A stretch of 64,000 bases of DNA from Dioscorea cayenensis subsp. rotundata (GCF_009730915.1 NC_052488.1:21632305-21696304); one strand, 5' to 3'; shown: positions 51,047 through 64,000, counted from the stretch's first letter. Notes: generated from the sequence alone by a model not told the origin. Program-made: numbers and translations.

Positions 51047-52717
51047 AGAATGTCAGCCTTTGAGATAAATAAACTAATTTCTCTCTTTTTGTCAATTAAT
51101 TTGAGTGATTTATTTATTTTTAAATATAAATCTATCATAAAAAATTGATATAAAACGCTTCTTTACCCAATTTTAATGACTAATGCACCAGTGATGCTAA
51201 ATGATACTAATTAAAAAATAATAATTTTTTTCTCCATAACTCATTTTAAATAATCTAATAGTACCTAACAAAATATTATATAAACCTTCTCACAGTAGTT
51301 TAAAAATCTCCCTAATTGTTCAAATGGACATGATTGGCTCTCTAATTAAACTTATATTATTTTTTTTATACAAGTCACCTAAAATTTTAGTAACTTAGAA
51401 GAACGTCAGATAGATACATGAAAAGCCACTTGATGTTATTTTACTTTATTTTGTTTTATTTATTTAGAATGAATACGGAATACCCCACATTTTAAAGTTG
51501 AATGCCAAACACTGAACTATCGAATATATATATATATATATATATATATTAATTGAGTGTCATTTCCAATTCAAAAGCATGCTCAATAATGTATCACAAC
51601 TCACAAGTCATCCATTCTTTTAAACAAAAACCCGTCTACTTACAATAATCAGAGGCTTGCTCTGAAAAGCAATTGAAAGAGACCTTTTCTGTCTTTTTGG
51701 TTAAATCAAATACAAACCAATCTACAAATTGCCAACTTGAGAGCTCTTAAATTGACCCTTACCAATTAAATAAAATCTGTTTTTTTAAAAAAAAATTAAA
51801 AACTTTACAACAACTGAGTTTAGTTCATATTTAACAATATCTTGTGTTTTAAAGATCTTAGGACTTAAAAAAATAAGAGAAAATTCCACCATACCAATTA
51901 TTTGAGGTACGGATTCATCTCACTTGTATTGATAAACCGAAAAAATTATTTCATTTAAACTGAAAAATTTTATAATATTAATGAACATCAATATTAATTA
52001 AATTTGATCAACTTAGGTAAATATTTTTTTTTTCCCAACAGCCAATGTCATTAACCTCCTTTCTTTGTGGGGGATGTTTCACTGATTATTGGGTGCTTAG
52101 CAAATGTAACAAAGGGCCAAGGAAAAAGCAAAGCATGCAAGGTTTTAAATGAATACCACTCTCTAGGCCTGTTGCCTGTTGTTATTTTGGTTTCTATTGG
52201 GAGACATGTTCACTGTTTATGCATTGACGTTGATGAGACTACTGTCCTTATTTCTGACAACGAAGATGATTATGGAAGTATTCTCTGTTGTTCTGTTTAG
52301 CAAAAACTGATATTATGTCGCAATAAATTCATAGAATAAATATATTAACATTTTCTAATAGATATATATATATATATATATATATGAACAAAATGTATAG
52401 TTTAGGAAAGAAATGAATGTTTTCCTTGATTTTCAATTATGAACGACAAAGTTTGTGGGGGATCCCAAAGGAAATAATTCAATAATGGTGGTACCGAACC
52501 AGTTGGTTGGTATAGGGATATTCAAAGAGAAAATGTAAGTATATGCTTTAAATTATAAATATAAATATAAATATAAATGGAAATTGGAATCTCACATTTT
52601 TATAGTCATTATCAAAGAGGAAACAACACCTCACTTTATTTTGCTTACATTATGAGAACTCCATGCTTGCATGGATGGATGGATTAGAAATTAATAATAT
52701 TAATAGTAATGATCTAA
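50771..52717. other. AT-rich spacer with (TA)n tracts
   Basis: It begins with the last copy of the dispersed family (to about 51020), then AT-rich sequence with TA runs near 50874-50892, 51017-51044, 51526-51550 and 52363-52385. An open frame at 52067-52300 has no recognisable motif and starts from GTG, not ATG. No gene called. Confidence 0.5.
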
Positions 52718-53845
52718 TCAAGCATAAGTCTCCCAATCCAAGAAAGCAGCCAATGCATTGAGATCCAAATCAAGATCAGGCTTCCTTGTTTCATCAGCCT
52801 CAGACTCAATCATGACTTGATGATGGTCATCATCATCATCTCCTTCAGCTTCAGCAACATTAATATTATGAATTGGTGGTGATGATGCTTCATTCATCCA
52901 AGTCCAGTCATCATTCATATTGAAATCCATTAATGCATCCCACCAGCTCTCAATCTCATGACCAGTGTTTTCATCCCCATTTGCAGCTTCATTTCCATGA
53001 AGTAGTACACCTGTATTCATGTGCTCTTCATTATGATCATCAAAGTGTGGCTGTTGCTGCTGTGGTGTGGTTGTGATAAAGACATTACTAGTACATCTTC
53101 TGGCCTTTGTCCTAACTACATTGTTTGTGTCCACAATTGCCAATGTCTTTTCCTTTTTCGTCTCTATCTTATTCTGATGCTCATCATGTCCATTTCCATG
53201 CTTTATTAATGTCTTACTCAAATGTGTGTTCCAATAATTCTTTATTTCATTGTCTGTGCGCCCTGGCAATCTTCCTGCAATCAGTGACCACCTGCAAATT
53301 AACACAAAGAAACCTCTAAGCGCTCAAAACACTCAAAAACTTTTTCAATAATAATAATAATAATAATAATAATTCAGAATTTTAATGACTAGCTACTTGT
53401 TTCCTAAGAGCTTGTGAAGTCTGATGATAAGGTCATCTTCCTCCTGAGATATGTTTCCTCTCTTTATATCCGGCCTTAAATAGTTCAGCCATCGAAGCCG
53501 GCAACTCTTTCCGCATCTCTTAAGTCCTACATAATTAAACAATTCAACCAAGAAACATACATACATAAATACATACATATATATATATAGTACTATATAT
53601 ATATATATATACATAGTGATCAAAGAGAAGATGATGAAGTATATATGCAACTAGCTAGCTAGGTATGTAGTTTGGAGATACATATATATATATATATATA
53701 TATAGATTGCACCTGCTCTGCTAGGAAGACTCCTCCATCTCCCTTCACCATGAGCTTTGATATAAGCACTTAGAATCTTGTCCTCTTCTTGAGTCCATGC
53801 ACCTCTTCTAAGGCCATCCCTAGAGCAACAAGGCTTCCTGCCCAT
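52718..53845 (-). CDS. R2R3-MYB transcription factor, TT2/C1 type (subgroup 5)
   Basis: Three exons on the minus strand: 53845-53713, 53526-53397 and 53291-52718, with GT-AG introns at the two positions usual for R2R3-MYB genes. The product is 278 residues. It starts [21 protein letters not shown]2 covers about 13-63 and R3 about 66-114. R3 carries the bHLH-interaction signature DLxxRxxxLxxxxxxLxxxR (residues 76-95). After the MYB domain, VVRTKARRC (about 146-154) resembles the VxRTKAxRCS motif of TT2-type proanthocyanidin regulators. The C-terminus is acidic and ends FLDWETYA, a likely activation region. By family, such factors act in the nucleus with bHLH and WD40 partners on late flavonoid genes (ANR, DFR, LAR); the exact target is inferred. 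The introns contain (TA)n and (TAA)n runs. No lesion seen. Confidence 0.92.
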
Positions 53846-56599
53846 CTCTTAGGACAGAGTTGAGATGTCGTCCTAACAAGCACTCCTTCACTTCTCCTTT
53901 TAAATGTATGAATGTTTATGCAGAGAAAGGAACTCTAAAGAAACTGACAACATACATGTTTATTTACCAACATGTGAGAAGGACAGTAGATCACATGCAA
54001 AGAATCAAGGCCACCTCAGAATCTTCATAGGCAAAGATATTACCTAGCTATGTATATATATATGTATATATATTTTTTTTTATTTTAACATGTGAAATTA
54101 TTAGAAAATTAACAGGACCAAACCATCAAGCCAGCAGCTAACTCCACTACAAGATGAATAATTAATTATTCTTTACCTGTTGAAAGTAAACAAAACGAAT
54201 CCTCATTATATGATTATGACTGCTCGGAATTTTACAGAGTGGCAGAAAGAGACGTGGCTGAGCTCATAACAAAACATGACAAGTTTATATATATATATAT
54301 ATATATGTATAGCCATCTAACCTTCTTTTTGGAGTCATGCAACCTCTTCTTTCTTCTCCTCATGCACTTGCTATTCAAAGCATTGTTCCGTTAATGCATC
54401 AGTTTCTTTCTGTGTTTCAACAACCAGCACAAGTTAGAACTCTAGTTCCGTACTTGGTCTGTTTTCCTTAAAGGCAATTTTATTATAGATTCAATTGTCT
54501 TGATTTATTTTTAACTGATTGATAGCTAGGTTGCAGCTTTAAAGGGCTTTCATGCTTTACTTTTTTCCCCCATGCTAGGAGACCTAGGTCTGCATAATTG
54601 AACAAGGGTACTATCTAGTGATACATATAATTAATCTCTATAATTCAGAATACATATATACTTTCCTTAAAAGGTACCTGTTTAACCTAGTTATTCCTGA
54701 TTAAATTAAGTAGGTTATTTCTTTTGCATTTGGCTCTTTCCATCTTCATCATTAGCCTCCACAATGTCTCCACCTTATGATTTAGTTTTCTTTAATTTCA
54801 AGTTGCATAATTGATGATGAAGTTTCCTAATGGAGATTAGTACTACAGCTCATACACTCATGATTTTGGCTTGATATATAATGAAGTATGGTGCAATGTA
54901 CTAACCATGATGGCTTATAAAATAGACCTGTTAAGTCACTAATTTATTAGAATAATATATATATATAATAACTAGCAAGGAAGCTAGAAAGCATAATAGC
55001 TAGTTCTTTCCTTCATCTTGTAATTAATCTTGATTTAAGTTCAGGCTCTATATATGTATTACATGATTTCAAGCGGTGATGTAATAAAGCATGTCATAAA
55101 CATTCACAACGTGACAAGTGAGACATCCATGTCCCTGTATTTAATATATTATATATATATATATAATGTGAAAAAGATAATTCTGAGTTTTAAAAGCATG
55201 TAACCCCACATGAATGTATGGTCCATAGAATTCAGTGAACAATTGTAACACACCTCAAAATCAAAACCCAAACAGTGTCTACAAAGACCGTTTGTTAGAG
55301 AGGCATGATTTCAAAGTCATATAGCCACGGGCCTCCGTCTCCATCATTGAGGAGTACAAATAATGAGACAAATTCACGGCTGCTCTCCATATAAATATTT
55401 ACGTATTTCTGTCTTGCATTCATACTTAGTTTAGACTTTAGAGACTTCAAAGAAATTAACCTTATAATTAATTCTTCTTCATCTTCTTCTTCTTAAGTGA
55501 TTAGGACTTTTTATCTTTATAATTAAAACAAATAAAACACGAATTTTGAATTAAAAAAAAAAGAGAGAGAAATAAAAATAAACAAAAAGGACAATGTTCA
55601 TAGATTTGAACTTCATTAAGGCTTAGGTTTTTTTTTGCTTTTTGTTTTTTGTTTTTTTTAATTATTAGTACTTTGGAGAGAACAGTGGAATGAGACATTA
55701 TAATTCACACTTATCATTGGTTAAGTGTCTACGCTATAATAATTAAAGGATTAGACATTTTTTGTGTACTAAATAAAGTATAGTAGACAATTAATCATTA
55801 AAAGCAAACAAAAAAATTTGTATTAGATTAATTTTTAAAATTTATATATCTTTAAATTAAAATTGGTGAATCAAGTCCTTTGTTTTTAATTTAAAAATTT
55901 AAATTAATCATTCCACCTAAAATAGAGCTAATTATGTTTTACTACTAATATTCTTCATTTTAAAACCATTCTAAAATCATATAATGATATTTTTGACTTT
56001 AAAAGTTTAGAAACTTCATTTTGATGTCGTTGCATATTTGAATTTTTCATATGATTGATGTCAATACAATAATGTATTGAAGATAACTTATCTAATTTGA
56101 ACACTAAAACGAATATTTTTAGTTAAAGATGAAAATGAATGATGATTATGACTTTGATATTTCTAATTTTAGTACGGATAACAATTCCATTTCAAATTCT
56201 ATTATTATTATTATTTTAATTTAATACTAACTAAACATTTTTTACTTACAAAATAATTAAACAAATACTGACTCAAAGTTGAAATATCTTTGTCCAAGAA
56301 AAAAAAACCAAACAAAATTATAACGTTATGCATGAAAATAAATATTTTCTTGGATTTCATGGTTCCCCACAAACACAATGTTATGCTTTGACTTGACATG
56401 TGTGAAATTTTATTATTATTATTATTGATTAATAAGAACCCGACACGTATTCAATAATTCTTCAATAATTCTGAGACCTCACTAGACGTCATGATATATC
56501 CTGCCGCCTGCCAAGCCACCATGTCTAAGTCCCATTAAAAAGTGACCCAATCAGCTTTTTTTTTTTTTTTAAAAAAAAGATTATTGTTATTATTATTAC

Positions 56600-56633
<34 letters not shown>

Positions 56634-57109
56634 AAAAAGAGCAAATTAGACTGATATCCATACACATTAAGAAAATCATTTTCTTAAAACACACGAGAAC
56701 TTGAGATGATATTCAAGTGACGTGGCTCAACACAGTATATATATATATTATATTATATATATATAAGAGCCCACATCAATGAGCAACCACCTTCCATTCT
56801 CACCGGTTCTTCAAAGATAGTGTTTCTTGGATGCTTTTTGGTTGGCCAACAAGAACTGTATCTCTTTGCATAACTTTAAATAATAAAATAAATAATAATA
56901 AAAATTCACCGTGCACACAACATCACTCATTAAATATAAATATTTTTTTTATAGTAACCATTTAATGCATTTGCTCTACATTCTATCACTGTTTGGATGT
57001 TGTAACTTTCTCGAGTGTTTTAATGAGAGCAGAACAAATAAATAAATAAATAAATAACGGTTCACAAAATTATTTCTTTGGTGACTGGGTTATTTTTAAT
57101 TATTATTAT
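53846..57109. other. MYB upstream region and AT-rich spacer
   Basis: The first ~1 kb must hold the MYB promoter; a weak TATA-like TTTAAAA lies about 50 bp upstream of the ATG. Beyond that there is only AT-rich sequence, with TA tracts and a (TTA)n array at about 56592-56632. Open frames at 55501-55698 and 56211-56399 have no motifs. Confidence 0.5.
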
Positions 57110-58070
57110 ATGATAAATATCATTGTTATAGGTTGTCAGTGACATCATTTGACTAGCCTGTCAATTTGTCTAATCGCCTGTTTGATGAACGTGTAATTTA
57201 TAATTATATTAATTATTTTATTATTGAGAAAGTGAAATCTTTTATTACTTTTTTTATGTAGAAAAATAATAATAATATGTTAACCAGTAAGTAAAATTTC
57301 TATAAAATTTCACATCTTATACATCAGCAAGTAATACAAGAAAAAAGGGATTTTAATGACTTTGTATTCTAGCAATCATTGGTTAGGCTGTCAATTTATC
57401 TAATTACTTTTCTGATGATTATGTAATGTTTAATTATATTAATTTTTAACTTTTTATTAATTAATGAAAAAGTGAAATATTTGTTATTTATTTTTATGTA
57501 AAAAATAAAAATAACATTTTAACCAATAAAATCTTTAAAAAATCTTAAGCGTCAGCAAGTAATAAAAGATGAAAATGATTTTATTAGTTTTGTATTATGA
57601 TAATTATTATTGGTTAAGTTATCAATTTGTCTAATTGCCTGTCTGATGATTATGTAATATATAATTATATTAATTTTTTACTTTTTATTAATGAGAAAGT
57701 GAAATATTTGTTTTTTTATGGAAAAAAAATGTCATAATTGCATGTTAACCAGTAAAACCTCTAAAAAATTTCACATCTAAAACATCAGCAAGTAATAAAA
57801 GAAAAAAAGTGATTTTAGTGGCTTGTATTTTGACAATCATTGCTTAGCCTATAGGCTGTCACTCTGTCTAACTATTTGTCTAATAATTATGTAATATATA
57901 ATTATATTAATTGTTTTACTTTTTTATTAATAAGAAAGTGAAATATTTGTTATTTTTTATGAAAAAAATGTAATATTTACATATTAATCTGTAAAACCTT
58001 TAAAAAATTCCACATCTCAAACGTCAGTAAAACCATCAAGCAATAAAGAAGAAAGGGATTCTAGTGGCTT
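57110..58070. repeat. Four-copy ~230-bp tandem repeat
   Basis: CTGTCAATTTGTCTAAT-like text followed by GATGATTATGTAATATATAA recurs at about 57161, 57389, 57620 and 57857 (spacings about 228, 231 and 237 bp). Each unit also has a GAAAGTGAAATATTTGTTATT part and a CATCAGCAAGTAATAAAAGA part. It is very AT-rich and non-coding. The copies are diverged, so the array is old. Confidence 0.85.
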
Positions 58071-59153
58071 CCATTATATTCTAAAATCTGTATTTAATTT
58101 TGAAAAATACATTTGTAATAAAAAGAAATATTCTGATTTTTATTTTTTACTTCCCTAATATCATTAATTATCCAAAAAGATGCTGAGCAACATTGGCAGA
58201 TTTAAATATTTGTTAAATTTGTAACAAATATGTTGTACATTGAGAACATCCCAAAAGTTTACCTTATTAAAGAATTTATATACATTTACACTAATTATGA
58301 CAAATGGATCAATGAATCACTAAGATAAAAATGGGTTTGATTATAAAGTTTACAAATAGATTGGACGGTCCATTTGGATTCAAATCTATAATCTTTGGAT
58401 TCTCGATCCATTTGATGAATGGATTAATTTTTTTTCTCCATATTATTACATAAAATTATCAAACTGAAGAAGTTACCTAGTATATATTAAAATAGGGTAG
58501 ACGTAATCGTAGACGTTGGTAGAAAACGTTAAATCTATGAACATTCATAGATAACAAACCCTCTATTAGAACATATTCAATTAAAATTCAAAATGTTATT
58601 TAAAGAAAACATATTATAATCACTGAGTTTATTTAGTTAATATCGGTGTAATTCATGATAAGTTTCATCATTTCACACTAGGTAAGTAATATAAATAATT
58701 ATTTATCTATTTTATTTTAAAAAAATTATTTAATATATTATTATCAATAAAAAGTAAGTTTTTTTATATTTTATTCTTTAAGAAGGACCACTTTGATTAT
58801 TCTTTGTACGGTGACGTCTAAAAAGGGGAACCAAATAAATAAATAACCTCTGATGTTTGCTGATGTCAAAAGAGTCCATTTCCGGTTTTCGAGCGCCTTA
58901 ATTTGTTTCAGTTATGGAACAGTTTTATTTTATAATATATATATATATTATATCACTTCTTCTATATATAGAAGTGCTATATATATATATTTATAGAAGT
59001 TCTCTTGTCGGAATTATGATATTTATAATATATTAAATTTAAATTGCATAATCATCACATCATGCAGGTTCTTTGGCCCACATCACTGATACTACTATTA
59101 TTCTTTCATGTCAAGTTTGTCTTGAGTGTTGTTTGATGGTATCAATCCAGTGG

Positions 59154-59196
<43 letters not shown>

Positions 59197-60071
59197 TTGA
59201 TAAAATAAATAAACCACAATTACATTAAAAAGAACAGAAAACAGTAAAAAAACAAAGTGCTACAAATCATTTGAGTGTTGAAAATTCTCATTTTCAAACA
59301 AGAGCTACAAATCTGTGTATACATTCATAAAACACACAATTCATTGGAAGCATTTATCATATACACAATGCCAGATATCATCTGAGAAACACTGACACCG
59401 GAAACTATCCTCGACCTCATCAGTAATACAGTCGTGATTTGTTAAAAAAAGGTAGTTTGCCTGAGACATATAAGAAAGCTCATAAAAAATTTGACAATGG
59501 AAGTGTCATGAATTCGATTGTTCCAACTTTAATCCCACAAGTACATAAACCATAGAGTATGAAATAGTTCCACTAATATATATATATATATATATATGAA
59601 CTAAATTTATGCCAGAGCCAAAAGTACCGGCCGGCTTGCTCTACCAAGGTCTTGAGTCATGAGTTGGCCGTGGTAATTGAGTTTCCTGAAATAATAACTT
59701 GCAATAGTACAAAATGTGGGTCCGAAACTCTGAAAATACACTATAACTTAAAGTGTTATATGAATTACAAACCTGTGATATCTGTTGGATGTTCCAGTGA
59801 GGGGCTGACTGATAGGTTACTGGATGTGGTTCACTCTGACCCTGGGAAGTACATCTAAATCGATAAATAATTACTGCAGTAAATGCATTAATAAATTTTA
59901 CAAAATGAGATTATTGTCCTTTGTTTATCTCACCGTATGCTGGAAAAATTCAAACTGAGGATAGTTCACAGCCTCTCACTTGCATAGGATTGTGACATAG
60001 TCTTCATGGCCGACATCTTCGCTGTCATTGATATTCATATCAATGACATTGTGGTTCACAGTATCATCTTA
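58071..60071. other. AT-rich spacer and 3' flank of the FAR1-like pseudogene
   Basis: It contains a small inverted repeat around CACTTCTTCTATATATAGAAGTG (58947-58971), a (TTA)n array at about 59155-59197 and a (TA)n tract near 59578-59597. The 59652-59858 open frame is probably fortuitous. No gene called. Confidence 0.5.
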
Positions 60072-63000
60072 TCAGAGTGAATCTTTGCGCACAGTATCAT
60101 CTGTGAGAAGCTTCTGCATTGCTTCATTGACAACTTTCAATGCAAATTCATAATTTTCCTCAAATATTAAACTTATCTCAGCAAGTTTTAGGCAATGCTT
60201 ATAAAAATTTTCACGGCGTTCTGTTGGGCCATCAGCATCCATCTTATCAGAGTGAAAAGTCGGAGCGCGCATGCGCTTAAAGTCCTACCTCCACCTTTCA
60301 AGGATGTGTTTTGATGGAATTTCAACCACATCTTGGAAACTAAGGGCAGATAGTAGTACATGCCTGCACAGAATTCCTCTTGATTGAAAAGAAAAGCAGA
60401 TGCAACGCATGCCCAAATCAGTCACGTTGTACAAAACTTTATAAATCTTTTGCTCCATAGTTTTGCCATCTTTGCTTCTTACGCGTTCTTTAACTTCAAA
60501 TATACATACTGGATCATCTGCTCCAACGATTGCAGAGACACAAAGTACCAGTGCCTTTAATTCAACTTGGAATTTTCAGAAGATGCCAGCTGTATAAATT
60601 TTGGATGCCTATTCTATTGTGTCAACAATAATGGGCCCTTGTGGACTGAATCTGCATCCGCATTAAATTCTTTTTCGCATTTGCTTCTTACAACCTTCTC
60701 ATACTTATCAAGACATTGTTGTAATGAAAGCCTTGGATGTATGTAGCCATCATGGAAAGATTTCAAAATCTCGCTCCGGTGAGTAGTGTACACTCCAGCC
60801 AAAAATATTTCTTTCACAAAACCAGGGACGCAGAGATGCCGATCATGGTACAATTAAGTAAAGCATTCATTATCTTCAAGTTTTTATTTCCCTACAACTT
60901 TATTCCAACCTCCAACAAACTCATCTCCTATTAAAGAATCATACACAACTTTTTTAATATCTTTCTTAATTTCTTTGTAATCACCAAGTTCTCTCAAGTT
61001 TTCTCGAATCCGTTTCATAACATACCTTAGGTCCAAACAGTGATGAGAACTTGGAAATACCTAAGAGACTGCTCCTTTTAGGGCCTCAGAATTGTGAGTG
61101 ATAATGGCAGCTGGAGGGTGGCCAAACCTGCAAGATAGNNNNNNNNNNNNNNNNNNNNNNNNNNNNNNNNNNNNNNNNNNNNNNNNNNNNNNNNNNNNNN
61201 NNNNNNNNNNNNNNNNNNNNNNNNNNNNNNNNNNNNNNNNNNNNNNNNNNNNNNNNNNNNNNNNNNNNNNNNNNNNNNNNNNNNNNNNNNNNNNNNNNNN
61301 NNNNNNNNNNNNNNNNNNNNNNNNNNNNNNNNNNNNNNNNNNNNNNNNNNNNNNNNNNNNNNNNNNNNNNNNNNNNNNNNNNNNNNNNNNNNNNNNNNNN
61401 NNNNNNNNNNNNNNNNNNNNNNNNNNNNNNNNNNNNNNNNNNNNNNNNNNNNNNNNNNNNNNNNNNNNNNNNNNNNNNNNNNNNNNNNNNNNNNNNNNNN
61501 NNNNNNNNNNNNNNNNNNNNNNNNNNNNNNNNNNNNNNNNNNNNNNNNNNNNNNNNNNNNNNNNNNNNNNNNNNNNNNNNNNNNNNNNNNNNNNNNNNNN
61601 NNNNNNNNNNNNNNNNNNNNNNNNNNNNNNNNNNNNNNNNNNNNNNNNNNNNNNNNNNNNNNNNNNNNNNNNNNNNNNNNNNNNNNNNNNNNNNNNNNNN
61701 NNNNNNNNNNNNNNNNNNNNNNNNNNNNNNNNNNNNNNNNNNNNNNNNNNNNNNNNNNNNNNNNNNNNNNNNNNNNNNNNNNNNNNNNNNNNNNNNNNNN
61801 NNNNNNNNNNNNNNNNNNNNNNNNNNNNNNNNNNNNNNNNNNNNNNNNNNNNNNNNNNNNNNNNNNNNNNNNNNNNNNNNNNNNNNNNNNNNNNNNNNNN
61901 NNNNNNNNNNNNNNNNNNNNNNNNNNNNNNNNNNNNNNNNNNNNNNNNNNNNNNNNNNNNNNNNNNNNNNNNNNNNNNNNNNNNNNNNNNNNNNNNNNNN
62001 NNNNNNNNNNNNNNNNNNNNNNNNNNNNNNNNNNNNNNNNNNNNNNNNNNNNNNNNNNNNNNNNNNNNNNNNNNNNNNNNNNNNNNNNNNNNNNNNNNNN
62101 NNNNNNNNNNNNNNNNNNNNNNNNNNNNNNNNNNNNNNCATGCTTCAAATAACCACACATGGGCTTCAACAGTATCATCTGAAAGCAAACCACAACCAAG
62201 CAACACTAATTGGCCATGATGGTTAACTCCAAGAAAATTAAAAAATAAGAGACAGTTCATACTTATCGGTCAAACAAGTAGTATCCACAAACAGGACATC
62301 ACCAAAATATTGATACGCCGTCCTAGACCTGCCATCAGCCCAAAACACATTCTTTAAACAGCCATTACTATTCAAATCCATCAAATGAAAGAAATAGGAA
62401 TTCCTTGTTTGCATGTCAACAACAAACCTACTGATAGCATCAATATCTCCTTTTTTGAGTCTCAGTTTCCTTACCCCTTCAATATTCTCTCGCCATACCT
62501 TCTCTCTGGAAGGTAAATTTTCCTGCTCACATGCTTGGGCAACTTCCTGGGATGAACTGCCATGTTGAATACTTTCCCCAACATTATCTCCAAAAAAACT
62601 TTCTCCTCTTCTTTGACGGATTGGACTGTGCTAGCAAGGGAGTAAGTTCGTGATTATGTTCATCTTTAAACTCCTTGACATGCACTAATCCATCAGCTCA
62701 CTTGGCCAGTTTAATGCTTGCCTGGCAATCTGTTTTAACTACTGGTCTTGACAAATGAAAATAAGGTGTCTAGTACTAAGTCTTGCCACTCTTATTACAA
62801 GCAGCCATGATAATATGTCTGCATCGCCCATCCTTAAAGTAATTAGAATGTGCAATTCTCACACCAAATCCTCTGCCACGAGCATAGTCCTCATAAAATT
62901 CAATAGCTTCCTCAAATGATTTGAATGCAATTGTTTCCCGAGGTATACCCCTATCATCTCCAGTTCTTGCATGCACCAGGTCCGACACATTTTCAGCATT

Positions 63001-63236
63001 AGGAGAATCATCAACAAAACTTACTTCCTTGTCCCTGTTCAATGGCACATTTTCACAGATTTTGAAACCATCCTAGAAGCTTCCGATTGCTCATATCCTC
63101 TTGCTGTTTCACAAAAAGGTTCATAATCTTTTTCGGCAAGGGGTGACTTATCCGTGGATATCACATCCACTTGCTCACACATAGAAATACAAGAGCACCA
63201 AATCAAATTCTGCAATAAAACACAGAAATGCATCAT
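60072..63236 (-). pseudogene. FAR1/FHY3-related (FRS) gene, decayed
   Basis: Minus-strand frames give the full domain plan of FAR1-related sequences, proteins derived from MULE transposases. Near 62950-62780 is a FAR1 DNA-binding domain (FKSFEEAIEFYEDYARGRGF, then RCRHIIMAACNKSGK). EFKDEHNHEL lies near 62650. The transposase core starts FWADGRSRTAYQYFGDVLFV and continues [20 protein letters not shown], up to the gap. After the gap come ALKGAVS and VFPSSHHCLDLR, then LYHDRHLCVPGFVKEIFLAG, TTHRSEILKSFHDGYI, and a SWIM-type zinc finger MRCICFSFQSRGILCRHVLL. In-frame stops interrupt it at 62776-62778, 62770-62772, 62698-62700, 61061-61063, 60854-60856, 60609-60611, 60578-60580 and 60285-60287, besides frame changes. 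A functional gene is unlikely. FRS gene or domesticated-transposase remnant cannot be separated here. Confidence 0.85.
61139..62138. other. Assembly gap of exactly 1000 N
   Basis: Exactly 1000 unresolved bases inside the FAR1-related pseudogene, covering most of its transposase core. The round length suggests a placeholder and not a measured size. Open frames spanning it are artefacts. Confidence 0.97.
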
Positions 63237-64000
63237 CTTATTCTTTTATAAAAAAGGCGCCTCATCCTTATTCAACAAGAGATAACACATAGACAGAGAT
63301 CATATTCATTTGCTCATACACTGAACTTATCATTGATAAATTTCACAATTTCTTTTAAAACAAGAAAGACACATAAGTTCTGCTACAAATAAAAGAAATG
63401 GATATAGTGAAGGATATATCACAGGCATACCATTACTAACTTTACCAGAATATTGTAGGATTTTACACTCTGCTATTGATTAAATTAACATAATGGACCT
63501 TAGATCAGTAGTATTCCTAAGATAACATAAAATCCAGGGACTCAGAGCTAGATACAACATATACTTAAAACTAGAAAACATTAAACTTAATACATCTTTC
63601 ACTCGATTCCCTTTCCTTAAAGCCCCGAAAAACTTATCAGGATAAACCCAAATCACAATTGAATACACTACAAAAACAATCTAGCTGAATGCAGCACCAA
63701 ATAGGAAATTAATTACCATCTTAAGGGAAATAGAAAGCTCTATTAGCATCAAACTCAGTGGCATAACATTATGGATGACCCAAAAAAAAAAATGAAAGCT
63801 TAATACCAAATCCTAAAAATACAATAAAAAATCGAGACTTTCTTCTCTAAAAATAAAAAAGAGAACGAAATTTCCATCACTTTCCACTTAGATCGTTCCA
63901 AAACAGTAAAAATTCCGCCTTTATCGAACAAAATTGCTTCAAAAAATTTTAGCTAAAATGAACAGAATATCAGAACTGCATGTGACTCTGGATTTAGAAA
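63237..64000. other. 5' flank of the FAR1-related pseudogene
   Basis: AT-rich sequence with A-runs. No domain-bearing frame. It may include upstream UTR exons or the promoter of the FAR1-related locus. Confidence 0.4.

Noticed and set aside
52067-52300. 77-codon ORF upstream of the MYB gene
   Set aside because: No ATG start, no recognisable domain, and flanked by AT-rich spacer.
59652-59858. 68-codon plus-strand ORF
   Set aside because: No motif; lies at the 3' side of the minus-strand FAR1-like pseudogene and is probably fortuitous.
61061-62260. Long open frames of 351-399 codons on both strands
   Set aside because: They run through the 1000-N gap and consist almost wholly of unknown residues.

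Overview
This is a stretch of plant nuclear genome, most likely from a non-grass monocot. The evidence is AT-rich spacers full of microsatellites, spliced genes with GT-AG introns, three NLR immune-receptor genes of the CC (non-TIR) class, and a cytokinin oxidase whose GC-rich first exon and MM-AY start resemble the cytosolic monocot type. Abundant LTR, LINE, CACTA and MITE debris fits the same picture. The species cannot be named from sequence alone.

Layout. 1-5.5 kb: a small proline-rich secreted or membrane protein gene (minus strand) whose 5' coding part contains telomere-like TTAGGG hexamers, then spacer. 5.6-7.7 kb: a complete four-exon cytokinin dehydrogenase gene. 7.7-17.5 kb: gene-free, with a tandem array of very small LTR elements (11.9-12.5 kb), a SINE-tailed retroposed segment (12.66-13.65 kb) and an apparent solo LTR with a 5-bp target duplication (14.3-16.2 kb). 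17.5-33 kb: an NLR cluster. NLR1 (+) has a duplicated LRR block. NLR2 (-) carries a long Asp run in its CC region. NLR3 (+) has one in-frame stop just before the P-loop. NLR1 and NLR2 are tail-to-tail; NLR2 and NLR3 are head-to-head, separated by a LINE fragment and a hairpin-rich MITE-like element.

33-51 kb: an old, diverged repeat family that serves as a scaffold for later insertions. These are a CACTA transposon end carrying pieces of an ALG1-like mannosyltransferase gene and a triosephosphate isomerase gene, a poly(A)-only insertion, a 430-bp retroposon with a target duplication, a 5.6-kb degenerate L1-type LINE with RNase H, and a truncated Copia-type LTR. 52.7-53.85 kb: an intact three-exon R2R3-MYB gene of the TT2/C1 (proanthocyanidin/anthocyanin) type. 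54-59.6 kb: AT-rich spacer with a four-copy ~230-bp tandem repeat. 60-63.2 kb: a FAR1/FHY3-related (MULE transposase-derived) pseudogene interrupted by a 1000-N assembly gap.

The likely functional genes are the cytokinin oxidase, the MYB, NLR1, probably NLR2 and the small proline-rich protein. The most unusual signals are the tandem array of LTR elements with only ~57-bp internal regions, the telomere-like hexamers encoding two different parts of one N-terminus, and the CACTA element carrying fragments of two unrelated host genes.
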